A DNA stretch of 64,000 bases from Sphaerisporangium corydalis (GTDB taxonomy: Bacteria; Actinomycetota; Actinomycetes; Streptosporangiales; Streptosporangiaceae): NCBI RefSeq assembly GCF_025506355.1, contig NZ_JANZYP010000043.1:21908-85907 (forward strand), in the 5' to 3' direction. This document shows, in pieces, positions 9,307 through 17,996 of the stretch. Position numbers and translations under genes: made by a program. The notes beneath the pieces were generated by a model that was given only the letters and a program-made list of their open reading frames with translations, was not told the origin of the DNA and searched no databases. The stretch's first letter is position 1. Each line of letters opens with the position of its first letter.

Positions 9307-9666
9307 CTAGTTGAACGAGTCGCCGCAGGCGCAGGACCCCGTGGCGTTCGGGTTGTCGATCGTGAAGCCCTGCTTCTCGATGGTGTCCACGAAGTCCACC
9401 GTGGCGCCCGTGAGGTAGGGGGCGCTCATCCGGTCGGTGACCACGCTGACGCCGCCGAAGTCGGAGACGACGTCCCCGTCCATCGACCGGTCGTCGAAGA
9501 AGAGCTGGTAGCGCAGGCCGGAACATCCGCCGGGCTGTACGGCCACGCGGAGCTGGAGGCCCTCCTCGCCCTGCTGCTCCAGCAGGCTGCGCACCTTGCC
9601 GGCCGCCGCGTCGGTCAGGAGCAGGCCCTGCTGCTGCTGCGTGGTCTCGCTGCTCTCAACGGTCAT
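9307..9666 (-). CDS. erpA: A-type iron-sulfur carrier (IscA/ErpA/HesB family)
   Basis: A 119-residue protein that carries Fe-S clusters to target enzymes. The three conserved cysteines are C48 in QPGGCSGLRY and C112 and C114 in GSCACGDSF near the C-terminus. A Gln-rich N-terminal stretch precedes the fold. The ATG at 9666 has GGGGAG 7 nt before it. The gene is divergent from nadA, whose product is a 4Fe-4S enzyme, so the two share a roughly 200-nt control region and perhaps a function: supplying clusters to NadA. The specific name ErpA rather than IscA is by actinobacterial convention. Confidence 0.88.
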   Translation of the reverse strand: MTVESSETTQQQQGLLLTDAAAGKVRSLLEQQGEEGLQLRVAVQPGGCSGLRYQLFFDDRSMDGDVVSDFGGVSVVTDRMSAPYLTGATVDFVDTIEKQGFTIDNPNATGSCACGDSFN

Positions 9667-9832
9667 TTGTTGACTCCCCGTCTGCCCCAACGCCCCTCGG
9701 GGACGAAGGCCTTGGTGTGAGGTCTCACTTAGACGCTACCAACAGCTTGGCCCCGTCACACATTCCTGTCTCACGGAGCGGTCCTGCCCGACCCCCCGGG
9801 AATACCATCCGGCCCCCGTGTGTAATGATTAG

Positions 9833-9847
9833 TCGTCAACTAGACGA
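9833..9847. promoter_or_regulatory. Small palindrome upstream of nadA
   Basis: TCGTC-AACTA-GACGA is a perfect 5-bp inverted repeat 26 nt before the nadA GTG, in the shared control region with the iron-sulfur carrier gene. It could be an operator or chance; no known regulator motif was matched. Confidence 0.25.
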
Positions 9848-9873
9848 TAAGTCCCCTAAGAGGTGTTGCAGCC

Positions 9874-11058
9874 GTGACCACCACAGAGACCGGCCTCCCG
9901 CTCTTCGTCCTCGGCCAGGGCGTCGACACGCACAGCGAGCGCGGCGTCGACTGCCCCGGTGAGCTGCCCTCCGCGTCCGACCCTGAGCTGGTCGCCCGGG
10001 CCGTACGGGCCAAGGCGGCCCTCGGCGAGAGGGTGTTCGTCCTCGGCCACCACTACCAGCGCGACGAGGTCATCCAGTTCGCCGACGTGACCGGAGACTC
10101 CTTCAAGCTCGCCCGCGAGGCGGCGGCGCGCCCCGAGGCGGAGTACATCGTCTTCTGCGGGGTCCACTTCATGGCCGAGTCGGCCGACATCCTGACCGGC
10201 GACGACCAGCGGGTGGTGCTCCCCGACCTCGCGGCCGGCTGTTCCATGGCCGACATGGCGACCTTCGACCAGGTCGAGGAGGCCTGGGAGGTCCTGACCG
10301 ACCTCGGCCTGGCCGACATCACCGTCCCGGTCACCTACATGAACTCCTCGGCCGACATCAAGGCGTTCTGCGGGCGCAACGGCGGCGCGGTGTGCACGTC
10401 CTCCAACGCCCGCAGGGCCCTCACCTGGGCGTTCGACCAGGGCCCCGAGGGGCCGGAGAAGGCGGCCGGTGACCGCAAGGTGCTGTTCCTGCCCGACCAG
10501 CACCTCGGCCGCAACACCGCGGTCCTGGAGATGGGCTTCTCCCTGGACGACTGCGTGGTCTACAACCCGCACCGCCCGAACGGCGGCCTCACCGACCGGC
10601 AGCTCAAGGACGCCAAGGTGATCCTGTGGCGCGGGCACTGCTCGGTGCACGGCCGGTTCAGCCCCGAGTGCGTGGACGAGGTCCGCGACCGGGTCCCCGG
10701 CGTCAAGGTGCTGGTGCACCCCGAGTGCAAGCACGAGGTGGTCACCAAGGCCGACCACGTCGGGTCCACCGAGTACATCATCAAGATGCTGGACGAGGCC
10801 CCGGCCGGGTCGGCGTGGGCCGTCGGGACCGAGCTCAACCTGGTCAAGCGGCTGGCCGCCCGGCACCCCGACAAGACCGTGACCTTCCTGGACCGGACGG
10901 TCTGCTACTGCTCCACGATGAACCGCATCGACCTGCCGCACCTGGTGTGGGCCCTTGAGTCGCTGGCCGCCGGCGAGGTGGTCAACCAGATCACCGTGGA
11001 CCCGGAGACCACCCGCTGGGCCAAGATCGCCCTGGACCGCATGCTCGCCCTGCCCTAG
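9874..11058 (+). CDS. nadA: Quinolinate synthase A
   Basis: A 394-residue 4Fe-4S enzyme that condenses iminoaspartate with dihydroxyacetone phosphate to quinolinate in NAD synthesis. Probable cluster cysteines are C123 (AAGCSMAD), C256 (RGHCSVHG) and one of C344/C346 (VCYCSTM). The substrate region HHYQRDEVIQ at residues 59-68 is conserved. The GTG at 9874 is preceded by AAGAGGTG. nadB and nadC are not in the window on the downstream side, although they often follow nadA; the next gene points the other way. Confidence 0.95.
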   Translation: MTTTETGLPLFVLGQGVDTHSERGVDCPGELPSASDPELVARAVRAKAALGERVFVLGHHYQRDEVIQFADVTGDSFKLAREAAARPEAEYIVFCGVHFMAESADILTGDDQRVVLPDLAAGCSMADMATFDQVEEAWEVLTDLGLADITVPVTYMNSSADIKAFCGRNGGAVCTSSNARRALTWAFDQGPEGPEKAAGDRKVLFLPDQHLGRNTAVLEMGFSLDDCVVYNPHRPNGGLTDRQLKDAKVILWRGHCSVHGRFSPECVDEVRDRVPGVKVLVHPECKHEVVTKADHVGSTEYIIKMLDEAPAGSAWAVGTELNLVKRLAARHPDKTVTFLDRTVCYCSTMNRIDLPHLVWALESLAAGEVVNQITVDPETTRWAKIALDRMLALP

Positions 11059-11090
11059 GACCCACCCGGCCCGGTCGCGCCGCCGGGGCC

Positions 11091-11822
11091 TCAGACCATT
11101 TCGTACACGACGCGGACGGCCACGGTGACCGACCCGTGGCCGGGGCTGATGCCCGCCTTCTCGCCGAAGGCGGCCAGGCGCGAGGGCGAGGAGTCGCTCT
11201 CCTCCTCCAGCTTCGTCACCCTGCCCAGGGTGCGGCCCACGAGCGCGGCGTACTGCTCGGCCTTGGCGCGCGCGTCCTTGTAGGCCACCGCGCGGGCCCG
11301 CTTGACCAGGGCCTCCTCCCGGGAGATCTCGAACGAGATCCCGTTCAGCCGCGCCTCGTCCCCCACCGCGGCCACCGCGTCCACGACCGCGTCCGCCTTG
11401 GACAGGTCGCGGACCTGGGCCTCCAGGCCCTGCGAGGCGCGGTACCCGACGACCTTGGGGTACTTGTCGTACTCGGCCACGAGCGACAGGTCGTTGGTCT
11501 TCAGGTCCCACCGCGCCACCCCCGCGGTCACCAGGGCGTCGGTCAGCTTGGCCGCGGCCTCCTTGACGGCCGCGAACGCCTCTCCCGCACGGGCCCGCCG
11601 CGTCTCCACGCCCACGTTGAGGCGCATCACGTCGGGTGTGGTCTGGACGCTGCCGCGCCCGACGACGACGAGCTCCGCCGTGTCGCCGGGCGTCAGCCAC
11701 GCGGGCCCCGCGGTGTGGCCGGACGCCTTAGGGGGAGGTCCGGACGCCGCGAGCGCGGGCCCGGCCTGCGCTGCCACGAGGACGATGGCGATGGCCGCCG
11801 GCACCAGGCTCTTCTTGGTCAT
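11091..11822 (-). CDS. Secreted SIMPL-domain (DUF541) protein
   Basis: A 243-residue exported protein with a signal peptide ending in ALAAS around residue 26. The rest is a SIMPL domain, recognised by VVGRGSVQTTPDVMRLNVGVETR at its start, the middle DLSLVAEYDKYPKVVGYRASQ and the C-terminal SVTVAVRVVYEMV. The family occurs in the periplasm or cell envelope of many bacteria and has been linked to oxidative stress, but its biochemical role is unsettled. The start is the ATG at 11822; a GTG two codons earlier is also possible. It lies 74 nt beyond a receptor kinase gene on the same strand and may be co-transcribed with it. Confidence 0.85.
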   Translation of the reverse strand: MTKKSLVPAAIAIVLVAAQAGPALAASGPPPKASGHTAGPAWLTPGDTAELVVVGRGSVQTTPDVMRLNVGVETRRARAGEAFAAVKEAAAKLTDALVTAGVARWDLKTNDLSLVAEYDKYPKVVGYRASQGLEAQVRDLSKADAVVDAVAAVGDEARLNGISFEISREEALVKRARAVAYKDARAKAEQYAALVGRTLGRVTKLEEESDSSPSRLAAFGEKAGISPGHGSVTVAVRVVYEMV

Positions 11823-11896
11823 GGGGACATGCCACCACCACGCGGGCACCGCGTCCGCGACCCCTGCCCGCAGGCGGCCGGAACTTGACCAATTGC

Positions 11897-14182
11897 TCAG
11901 GTTCCCCGGGTGTAGCGCAGGTACCCCTTCTTGTACTCCGCCGCCTTGGCCGTGGCGAGCACGCGTGAGGCGTTGCCCTGGAAGTCGACGACCACGGCCT
12001 CGTAGTCCTCGCCCTTCCTGCGCCACCCCGCGATGTGCTGGTCGTCGTACCAGCCGATGAGCCGGTCGGTCGGGAAGGCGATCCTGGCCGTCTCGCGGCC
12101 CTCGGTCGTCCACACGCAGATCCGGCCGTGCACGCCGGAGCAGGTGGTGATGAAGTGCGTCCCCGACGGGGAGACGTCGTCGCCCTCGACGGTGAGCGGG
12201 TCGCCCACCTTGAGCAGGGTCTGCAGCACCGTCCCCCCCAGGTCGTAGAACCGGATGCGTTGCGTGCCGCCCTTGAGCGCCCAGGTGCCGACGGCCCGGC
12301 CGTCGCCGCGCCAGAAGTAGCTCCAGCGCCCGACGTCCTTCTCCTTGACGTGGACGACCTTGCCCTTCCTCCTGGCCACGTCGATGATCGCGTAGCCGTA
12401 CCCCTTGGTGGTGTCGCCGACGGCCTCGTTGATGGTGACCAGCACCCGGGTGCCGTCCGGCGACCACTGGGGGAACGTCGGGAACAGCGGCGCCTCGGCC
12501 ATCCTGATCAGCGTGGACGTGCCGGTGACCCGGTCGACGAGCGACACCGTGGAGAAGCTGTCGGTGGTGTAGACGGTGTCGGTGCCGAGCGCCCGCCTGC
12601 CGTCGGCGCTGACGGTGTACTCGAAGTACTTCTTGGTCGGGGCGAAGGAGTTCTTCCCGTCGCCCCGCAGGTAGACGCGCTTGCCGTAGTCGAGGCTGTA
12701 GAAGGTGAGCTTGATCGGGTCCAGGTCGTTCTCCTGGATCGTGATCGAGCTCCCCGGCAGGTCGATGCTCCTGGTGGCCTCGGGCGGCGGTGTGCCGGTG
12801 CGGCCGGCGTCCGGGGTCGATCCCGGCCCTGAGGGCGTCGCGCCCGGTGCCGGGGTCCCGGGGCCGCCGCTGGGCCCGGCCACCAGCCGCCCGTCGTTCC
12901 CCGACTGCACGTACACGTAGGTGCCGCCGCCGATGAGCAGCGCCACCACGGCCACCGCGGCGACGACCAGCGGGACGCGGCTGCGGCGGCCGGGCCCGCC
13001 GAGCGTGGGCACGGTCCCGCCCGTGCCGGCGCCCTGGTCGCCGCCGGCCCACGGCGGCCGCCCCTGCCACCCTTGGGACGGTGCCCGCTGCCACCCCGGG
13101 TCCGGCTGCCCGGCGTAGGCCTGGGGCAGTGGCTGGGCGTTCGCCGCGTACGGCGCGGGGGGCGGGGGCGGCGGGGCGGCCCGCCGGGCGGGATCCTGCC
13201 GCCACCGGAGCGTCGGGTCCTCGGCCGGCGGGGCCGGGCCGCGCGACGGCGGGGGCGCCGTGGAGTGCGCCGCGGAGGGCCTCGCCCGCTCGGGGGCGGG
13301 CGGGACGGCGCCGGGGGCGGCCTGCGCCACGGCCGAGCCCTCGGCCATGATCGCGGCGGGCGGGGCGGTGGCGGTGCCGTGCCCCAGGAGGCGCATGAGC
13401 ACCTCTCCGGCCGCGGGCCGCGCGGAGGGGTCCTTGGCCAGGCAGGCGCCCACGATGCCCCGCAGGGGCTCCTCAAGGGCGCTGAGGTCGGGTTCCACGC
13501 TCATGATGCGGTGGAAGACGGCGGGCAGGCTGTCGGTGCCGAAGGGGGCGTCGCCGGTGGCCGCGAAGATCATCGTGCCGGCCCAGGCGAACATGTCGGC
13601 GGCCGGGCCCGCCTGCTCGCCGCCGAGCTGCTCGGGGGTCATGTAAGCGGGGGTGCCGACGACGACCGAGGTCAGGGTGGAGGACCGGTCGAGCGCCTTG
13701 GCGATGCCGAAGTCGATGACGCGCGGCCCGTCGTTGCCCAGCAGCACGTTGGAGGGCTTGAAGTCGCGGTGCACGATGCCGGCCTGGTGGATCGCGACCA
13801 GCGCGGTCACGGTGCCGATCGCCAGCCGGTGCAGGGCGGCGCCGCGCCTCGGCCCCTCGCTCTCGACGACCGCGTCGAGGGTCGGGCCGTCGATGTACTC
13901 GCTGACGATGAAGGGCCGGTGGTCGGCCACCCCGGTCTCGATCACCTGCGCGGTGCAGAAGGTCGCGACGCGCTCGGCCGTCGAGACCTCGCGCACGAAC
14001 CGGGAGAGCGCCTCCTCGTTCTGGGTGAGGTCGGAGCGGAGCAGTTTCACCGCCACGGTGACGCCGGCCGGCGAACGGCCCAGGTAGACGACCCCCTGAC
14101 CGCCCTCCCCGAGCCGCGCGGTGAGCTCGTAGCCCCCCACACGCACCGGGTCGCCCGGCCGCAGCGGCACCGGGTTCGACAT
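11897..14182 (-). CDS. Receptor-type Ser/Thr protein kinase with extracellular beta-propeller
   Basis: A 761-residue PknB-like kinase. Residues 1-270 form the kinase domain with the glycine loop GEGGQGVVYLG, VAVKLL for the ATP-binding Lys, HRDFKPSN for the catalytic loop and DFGIA for the metal-binding loop. A Pro/Ala/Gln-rich linker follows (about 280-400), then one membrane helix at about 403-426. The outer part begins with a Pro/Thr-rich spacer and has repeated blades with WSPDGTRVLV and SPSGTHFI, like TolB/WD40-type propellers. The layout suggests a sensor that reads an external ligand. The ATG at 14182 has a GGAGGGGGAG site. An alternative 28-residue N-terminal extension in the same frame is not kinase-like. 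Confidence 0.9.
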   Translation of the reverse strand: MSNPVPLRPGDPVRVGGYELTARLGEGGQGVVYLGRSPAGVTVAVKLLRSDLTQNEEALSRFVREVSTAERVATFCTAQVIETGVADHRPFIVSEYIDGPTLDAVVESEGPRRGAALHRLAIGTVTALVAIHQAGIVHRDFKPSNVLLGNDGPRVIDFGIAKALDRSSTLTSVVVGTPAYMTPEQLGGEQAGPAADMFAWAGTMIFAATGDAPFGTDSLPAVFHRIMSVEPDLSALEEPLRGIVGACLAKDPSARPAAGEVLMRLLGHGTATAPPAAIMAEGSAVAQAAPGAVPPAPERARPSAAHSTAPPPSRGPAPPAEDPTLRWRQDPARRAAPPPPPPAPYAANAQPLPQAYAGQPDPGWQRAPSQGWQGRPPWAGGDQGAGTGGTVPTLGGPGRRSRVPLVVAAVAVVALLIGGGTYVYVQSGNDGRLVAGPSGGPGTPAPGATPSGPGSTPDAGRTGTPPPEATRSIDLPGSSITIQENDLDPIKLTFYSLDYGKRVYLRGDGKNSFAPTKKYFEYTVSADGRRALGTDTVYTTDSFSTVSLVDRVTGTSTLIRMAEAPLFPTFPQWSPDGTRVLVTINEAVGDTTKGYGYAIIDVARRKGKVVHVKEKDVGRWSYFWRGDGRAVGTWALKGGTQRIRFYDLGGTVLQTLLKVGDPLTVEGDDVSPSGTHFITTCSGVHGRICVWTTEGRETARIAFPTDRLIGWYDDQHIAGWRRKGEDYEAVVVDFQGNASRVLATAKAAEYKKGYLRYTRGT

Positions 14183-14314
14183 GGCTCCCCCTCCGTCACC
14201 CCACTTAAGGCCAAATTTCAACCCATTGTGGCGTGCTCTGGAGGAAGTCTTCACCTTCGGCCCCAAGCCGTATTCGTAGCGTGACCCGCGCCGCCACCGG
14301 CCGATCGGGCCTCG

Positions 14315-16135
14315 TCAGGAAGGGACCCGCCCGGCCGCGCGCGGGCCGGCGCCGCGCCGCCCCCGGCGCACCAGGGACCGCAGGGCGGGCGCGGTCAGGA
14401 ACCCCTCGGCGACCACCGAGGCGAGGCCCACCTTGGGCAGGTCACGGGTGTCGTCGAAGGCGAGGAAGCGCGGCACCCAGCGCGGGTGGTACTTGGCGTT
14501 GGCCCGGTACAGCGACTCAAGCTGCCACCACCGCGACAGGAACACCAGCGTCCGGCGCCACAGGCGCAGCACCGGGCCCGCGCCGAGCCGCGCGCCGCCC
14601 TCGAACACCGAGCGGAACATGGCGAAGTTGAGCGAGATCTGCTTCACGCCGAAGTCGCCCGCCTCGGCGGCCATCCCGGCGACCATGAACTCCATCAGGC
14701 CGTTGTCGGAGTCGCGATCGCGCCGCATCAGGTCCAGCGAGAGGCCGTCCTCGCCCCAGGGCACGAACGACAGCAGCGCCGTCAGCCGCCCGGTGGCGTC
14801 CAGGGCCTCCACCAGCACGCAGGAACCGTCCGCCGGGTCGCCGAGCCGTCCGAGCGCCATAGAGAAGCCCCGTTCGGCCCGCGTGCCGCGCCAGGCGGCG
14901 GCGCGCTCGGTGACGTGCCGCATCTCCTCGGGCGACAGGTCGGCGTGCCGCCGGATCCGCAGGGTGAACCCGGCGCGCGTCACCCGGTTGACCGCCTGCC
15001 GCACCCCGCGCATCTCCCTGCCCGACAGGCCGAACGCGCCGGCGTCGATCACGGCCTCGTCGCCGAGCTCCAGCACGCGCAGCCCGGCCCGCGCGTAGGC
15101 GTGGGCCGCCGCCTCGCTCGGGCCGAGCGCCGCGGGCGCCCAGCCGTAGCGGCGGGCCTCCGCGAGCCAGGCCCGGATGGCAGGCCCCCACGCCTCGACG
15201 TCCCCGACGGGGTCTCCCCCGGCCAGGCACACCCCCGCCACCACCCGGTAGGAGACCGCCGCCTTGCCGCTGGGCGAGAAGACCACGGAGCGGTCGCGCC
15301 GGGTGGCGAAGTAGGCCAGCGAGTCGCGCGCGCCGTAGGCCTCCGCCAGCGCCCTGACGCGCGCCTCGCTCTCGGCGGGCAGCTCGGCCCCGGCCCGCTG
15401 GGAGCGGAACAGCACGGCGAAGGCGACGAGCACCGCGACGGCGCTGAGCAGCCCGATGGCGAAGTTCACCCACGACGGCGGGCGTCCGGAGCGGTAGAAG
15501 TCGAGGGTCGCCACCCCGCCGAGCGCGCGCTCCAGCGCCCAGGGCACGTGGTCGGGCGTCCGCAGCGTCCCGGGGAACAGCGTCACCAGCGCGCAGCCGG
15601 CCCCGAAGGACACCGCGAGCAGCCCGCCGAGGGTGAGCAGGGCCTTGCGGAACGACGCGCGCCGGGTCGGCGCGAGGAACTCGTCGTGCGCGGCGGACAG
15701 GACGCCGAGGACGACGGCCGTCACCACCAGGTCGACCTCGGAGGCGACCACCTCGCCGGTCAGGGCGAACTCCTCGACCAGGTCGGGCCAGACCGAGGCG
15801 GACAGGACCACGGCGAGGTTCCCGAGCACCAGCAGCGCGAAGATGACCAGCAGCACCCAGTACGCGGCGCGCTTGCGGCGGGCCAGGGCGCCCGCGAGGA
15901 TCCCGAGGAACACCGCGTAGCCGAGGTTCGGCTCGACGGGGAAGACCGTCAGCTCGACGAACCGGGTGACCGGCCCGAGCAGGTGCCGCACGGGCGGGAG
16001 CACGGCGATCACCGCCGAGTACAGGGCGGCCACCGCCATGCACACCGACGCCACGCGCGGCACCAGGGCACGGAACCGGCCCCCGTCCCGCGCTTCCCCG
16101 GCCGTCACGACGCGGCCGGGCTCGGTCATCGCCAC
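14315..16135 (-). CDS. MprF-like membrane protein with aminoacyl-phosphatidylglycerol synthase domain (DUF2156)
   Basis: A 606-residue protein with about six or seven membrane helices in the first 250 residues, followed by a soluble C-terminal domain of the GNAT-like DUF2156 type found in MprF and LysX, with LSFVPWGEDGLSLDLMRRD as its core. MprF enzymes transfer an amino acid from aminoacyl-tRNA to phosphatidylglycerol and reduce the negative charge of the membrane, giving tolerance to cationic peptides. Unlike mycobacterial LysX there is no fused lysyl-tRNA synthetase here. The amino acid used cannot be predicted. The GTG at 16135 has GGGGGGAG upstream at better spacing than the ATG two codons later. 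The gene lies between a sensor kinase and the psp envelope-stress operon. Confidence 0.85.
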   Translation of the reverse strand: MAMTEPGRVVTAGEARDGGRFRALVPRVASVCMAVAALYSAVIAVLPPVRHLLGPVTRFVELTVFPVEPNLGYAVFLGILAGALARRKRAAYWVLLVIFALLVLGNLAVVLSASVWPDLVEEFALTGEVVASEVDLVVTAVVLGVLSAAHDEFLAPTRRASFRKALLTLGGLLAVSFGAGCALVTLFPGTLRTPDHVPWALERALGGVATLDFYRSGRPPSWVNFAIGLLSAVAVLVAFAVLFRSQRAGAELPAESEARVRALAEAYGARDSLAYFATRRDRSVVFSPSGKAAVSYRVVAGVCLAGGDPVGDVEAWGPAIRAWLAEARRYGWAPAALGPSEAAAHAYARAGLRVLELGDEAVIDAGAFGLSGREMRGVRQAVNRVTRAGFTLRIRRHADLSPEEMRHVTERAAAWRGTRAERGFSMALGRLGDPADGSCVLVEALDATGRLTALLSFVPWGEDGLSLDLMRRDRDSDNGLMEFMVAGMAAEAGDFGVKQISLNFAMFRSVFEGGARLGAGPVLRLWRRTLVFLSRWWQLESLYRANAKYHPRWVPRFLAFDDTRDLPKVGLASVVAEGFLTAPALRSLVRRGRRGAGPRAAGRVPS

Positions 16136-16230
16136 CTGGTCTCCCCCCGGAGATGATCTCGCGGGGGGTATACCCGGTCGTTCGCCTGACTAAGGGTGGG
16201 AAAAGACCTGAGTGATCGCCTTCGTGCAGG

Positions 16231-16791
16231 TCACAGGCCGGGGGCGCCCCAGACGGGGAACCACCGCGACAGGTCGGGCTCGATCGGCAGTTCGCCGCCG
16301 ATGGCGCCGCGCACCTGCAGTTCCAGGGCGTTGTCGCGGTGCTGGCCGGGCAGGGGGACGAACGGGAAGAACGTGCCCTGCTTGTACAGGTAGACCACCG
16401 CCAGGCGGCGGCCCGAGGGGTCGGCGAAGGTGACCAGCGAGCACAGCAGGGACGGGCCGAACCCGGCGGCCTCCAGCGAGGAGTTGACGCCGTGCAGGTC
16501 GGTGACCAGGTCGCTGACGTCGTCGGGCGGGCGGTGGACCACCAGCCAGGTGTAGCCGAAGGAGTCGGAGGACTGCTCGACCTCGGCGTCCCCGAGCAGG
16601 GCGGTGATGTCGCGCTCCAGGAGGGCGAACGCGCCGCCCTCGGCGGCGCGGAAGCAGACCGAGCCGAGGCCCGTCGGGACGAACCCGGTCGCGGCCTCCA
16701 GCGTCACCGCGGCCGACGGCAGCGCGAACAGGGTGTCGAGGTTGGGCTTGACGGGCTTGGTGCGGCCGAGGAGGGAGTCCAGCCACCCCAT
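16231..16791 (-). CDS. PspA-associated protein PspAB
   Basis: A 186-residue soluble protein beginning MGWLDSLLGRTKPVKPNLD. This start and the middle SSDSFGYTWLVVHRPPDD are characteristic, from memory, of the PspAB family that accompanies PspA in actinobacteria. No catalytic motif is visible and its role is unknown, beyond membership of the phage-shock/envelope-stress response. It is the last gene of pspA-pspAA-htpX-pspAB; only 5 nt separate it from htpX. The N-terminal basic and hydrophobic stretch could associate with membrane. Confidence 0.85.
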   Translation of the reverse strand: MGWLDSLLGRTKPVKPNLDTLFALPSAAVTLEAATGFVPTGLGSVCFRAAEGGAFALLERDITALLGDAEVEQSSDSFGYTWLVVHRPPDDVSDLVTDLHGVNSSLEAAGFGPSLLCSLVTFADPSGRRLAVVYLYKQGTFFPFVPLPGQHRDNALELQVRGAIGGELPIEPDLSRWFPVWGAPGL

Positions 16792-16796
16792 CGGGC

Positions 16797-17708
16797 TCAG
16801 GCCCCCCGGCCGAGCTGGGCCGAGATCACGTTGAGCTGCTCCAGCCGCCGCTCCAGCGGCGGGTGGGTGGCGAACAGGGCGGAGATGCTCGCCCCGGCAC
16901 GCCCGCCCGACAGGGCGGGGGCGAAGAAGAAGGCGTTGAACGGCTGGGCCTCGCGCAGGTCGCGGGTGGGGATGCGGGACATCTCCCCCGTCACCTTGAC
17001 CAGGGCGCTCGCCAGGGCCGAGGGCCGCCCGGTGAGCAGGGCGCCGGCCCGGTCGGCCGACAGCTCGCGGTAGCGCGACAGCGCGCGGGTGAGCAGGAAG
17101 CTGATCGCGTACACCACGATCGAGACCAGCATGATGATGAGCCCGATCGGGGGGCCGTTGTTGTTGCCCCGGTCGCGGCCGAGCCCGGAGTACAGGGCGA
17201 AGCGGGTCATCAGGCCGGCGACGATGCCGAGGAAGGAGGCGATGGTCATCACCGCGACGTCGCGGTGGGCGACGTGGGACATCTCGTGGGCGATGACGCC
17301 CTCCAGCTCCAGCGGGTCGAGCCGCCGCAGCAGGCCGGTGGTCACGCAGACCACGGAGTTCTTCTGGTTGCGCCCGGTGGCGAAGGCGTTGGGGACGTCG
17401 CTGTCGGCGATGGCCACCCGGGGCTTCGGCGAGTCGGCCAGGGCGCTCAGCCGGTCCACCAGTCCGTGCAGCTCCGGCGCCTCCTGCGGGGAGACCTCCC
17501 GACCGTGCATCGCGAACAACGCGATCTTGTCGGAGAAGAAGTACTGCACCAGCAGGAGGCCCCCGGCGAGGACGAGCACGACGACCGCCTGGACCCCCAC
17601 CGCGATCAGGATGCCCACGAACACGACGTACAGCAGGCCCAAGAGGAACATGGTCACGACCATGCGCACGGTCAGACCCCGGTCGGGGGCATACCGGGTT
17701 TGTGTCAT
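16797..17708 (-). CDS. htpX: Zinc metalloprotease HtpX
   Basis: A 303-residue membrane M48 protease that degrades damaged membrane proteins. Two N-terminal helices (about 13-58) are followed by the catalytic domain with HEMSH: H141, E142 and H145. The third zinc ligand is the Glu in YRELSADRAGA. Two further hydrophobic segments lie between. It is third in the psp operon, which fits a shared membrane-stress function. A -10 box (TAGTTT) 6 nt before the ATG, inside the end of pspAA, suggests an additional leaderless internal promoter. Confidence 0.95.
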   Translation of the reverse strand: MTQTRYAPDRGLTVRMVVTMFLLGLLYVVFVGILIAVGVQAVVVLVLAGGLLLVQYFFSDKIALFAMHGREVSPQEAPELHGLVDRLSALADSPKPRVAIADSDVPNAFATGRNQKNSVVCVTTGLLRRLDPLELEGVIAHEMSHVAHRDVAVMTIASFLGIVAGLMTRFALYSGLGRDRGNNNGPPIGLIIMLVSIVVYAISFLLTRALSRYRELSADRAGALLTGRPSALASALVKVTGEMSRIPTRDLREAQPFNAFFFAPALSGGRAGASISALFATHPPLERRLEQLNVISAQLGRGA

Positions 17709-17714
17709 ATATCC

Positions 17715-17720
17715 AAACTA
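17715..17720 (-). promoter_or_regulatory. Leaderless -10 box for htpX
   Basis: TAGTTT on the minus strand, then 6 nt, then the htpX ATG. It overlaps the stop of pspAA, so it would be an internal promoter of the psp operon. Confidence 0.45.
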
Positions 17721-17996
17721 GCCTGGTATCAGGCCTGAATCGCCAAGCATGCCCCTCACTTCGTCGATCGAAGCGTCGGCCGGCGGCAAAATGAGCTCGG
17801 AGGGCTCCAGCGCGTCGTCGGGCAGCGGTTTGCCGATCTGGCGCACCTTGTCGAGCAGCGCGTGCAGCTTCGAGCGGAACTGGGCCTCGTCATCGGTCTC
17901 GATGGCGGCCTCCAGCTCGGAGTCGAGGGAGTTGAGCACGTCGATGTCGCCCTCGGCGATCTCGACCTGGCCCTCTCCCATGATCCGGACGATCAC
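17718..17996 (-). CDS. PspA-associated protein PspAA
   Basis: A 92-residue acidic protein (MIVRIMGEGQVEIAEGDIDVLNSLD...). This sequence type, with a short beta-rich N-terminus followed by a helical acidic region, matches PspAA, the small partner encoded next to PspA in actinobacteria and archaea. Its function is not known in detail; it is thought to act with PspA at the membrane. The GTG start overlaps the pspA stop by 4 nt (GTGA), indicating coupling. Nine nt separate it from htpX. Confidence 0.85.
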   Translation of the reverse strand: MIVRIMGEGQVEIAEGDIDVLNSLDSELEAAIETDDEAQFRSKLHALLDKVRQIGKPLPDDALEPSELILPPADASIDEVRGMLGDSGLIPG

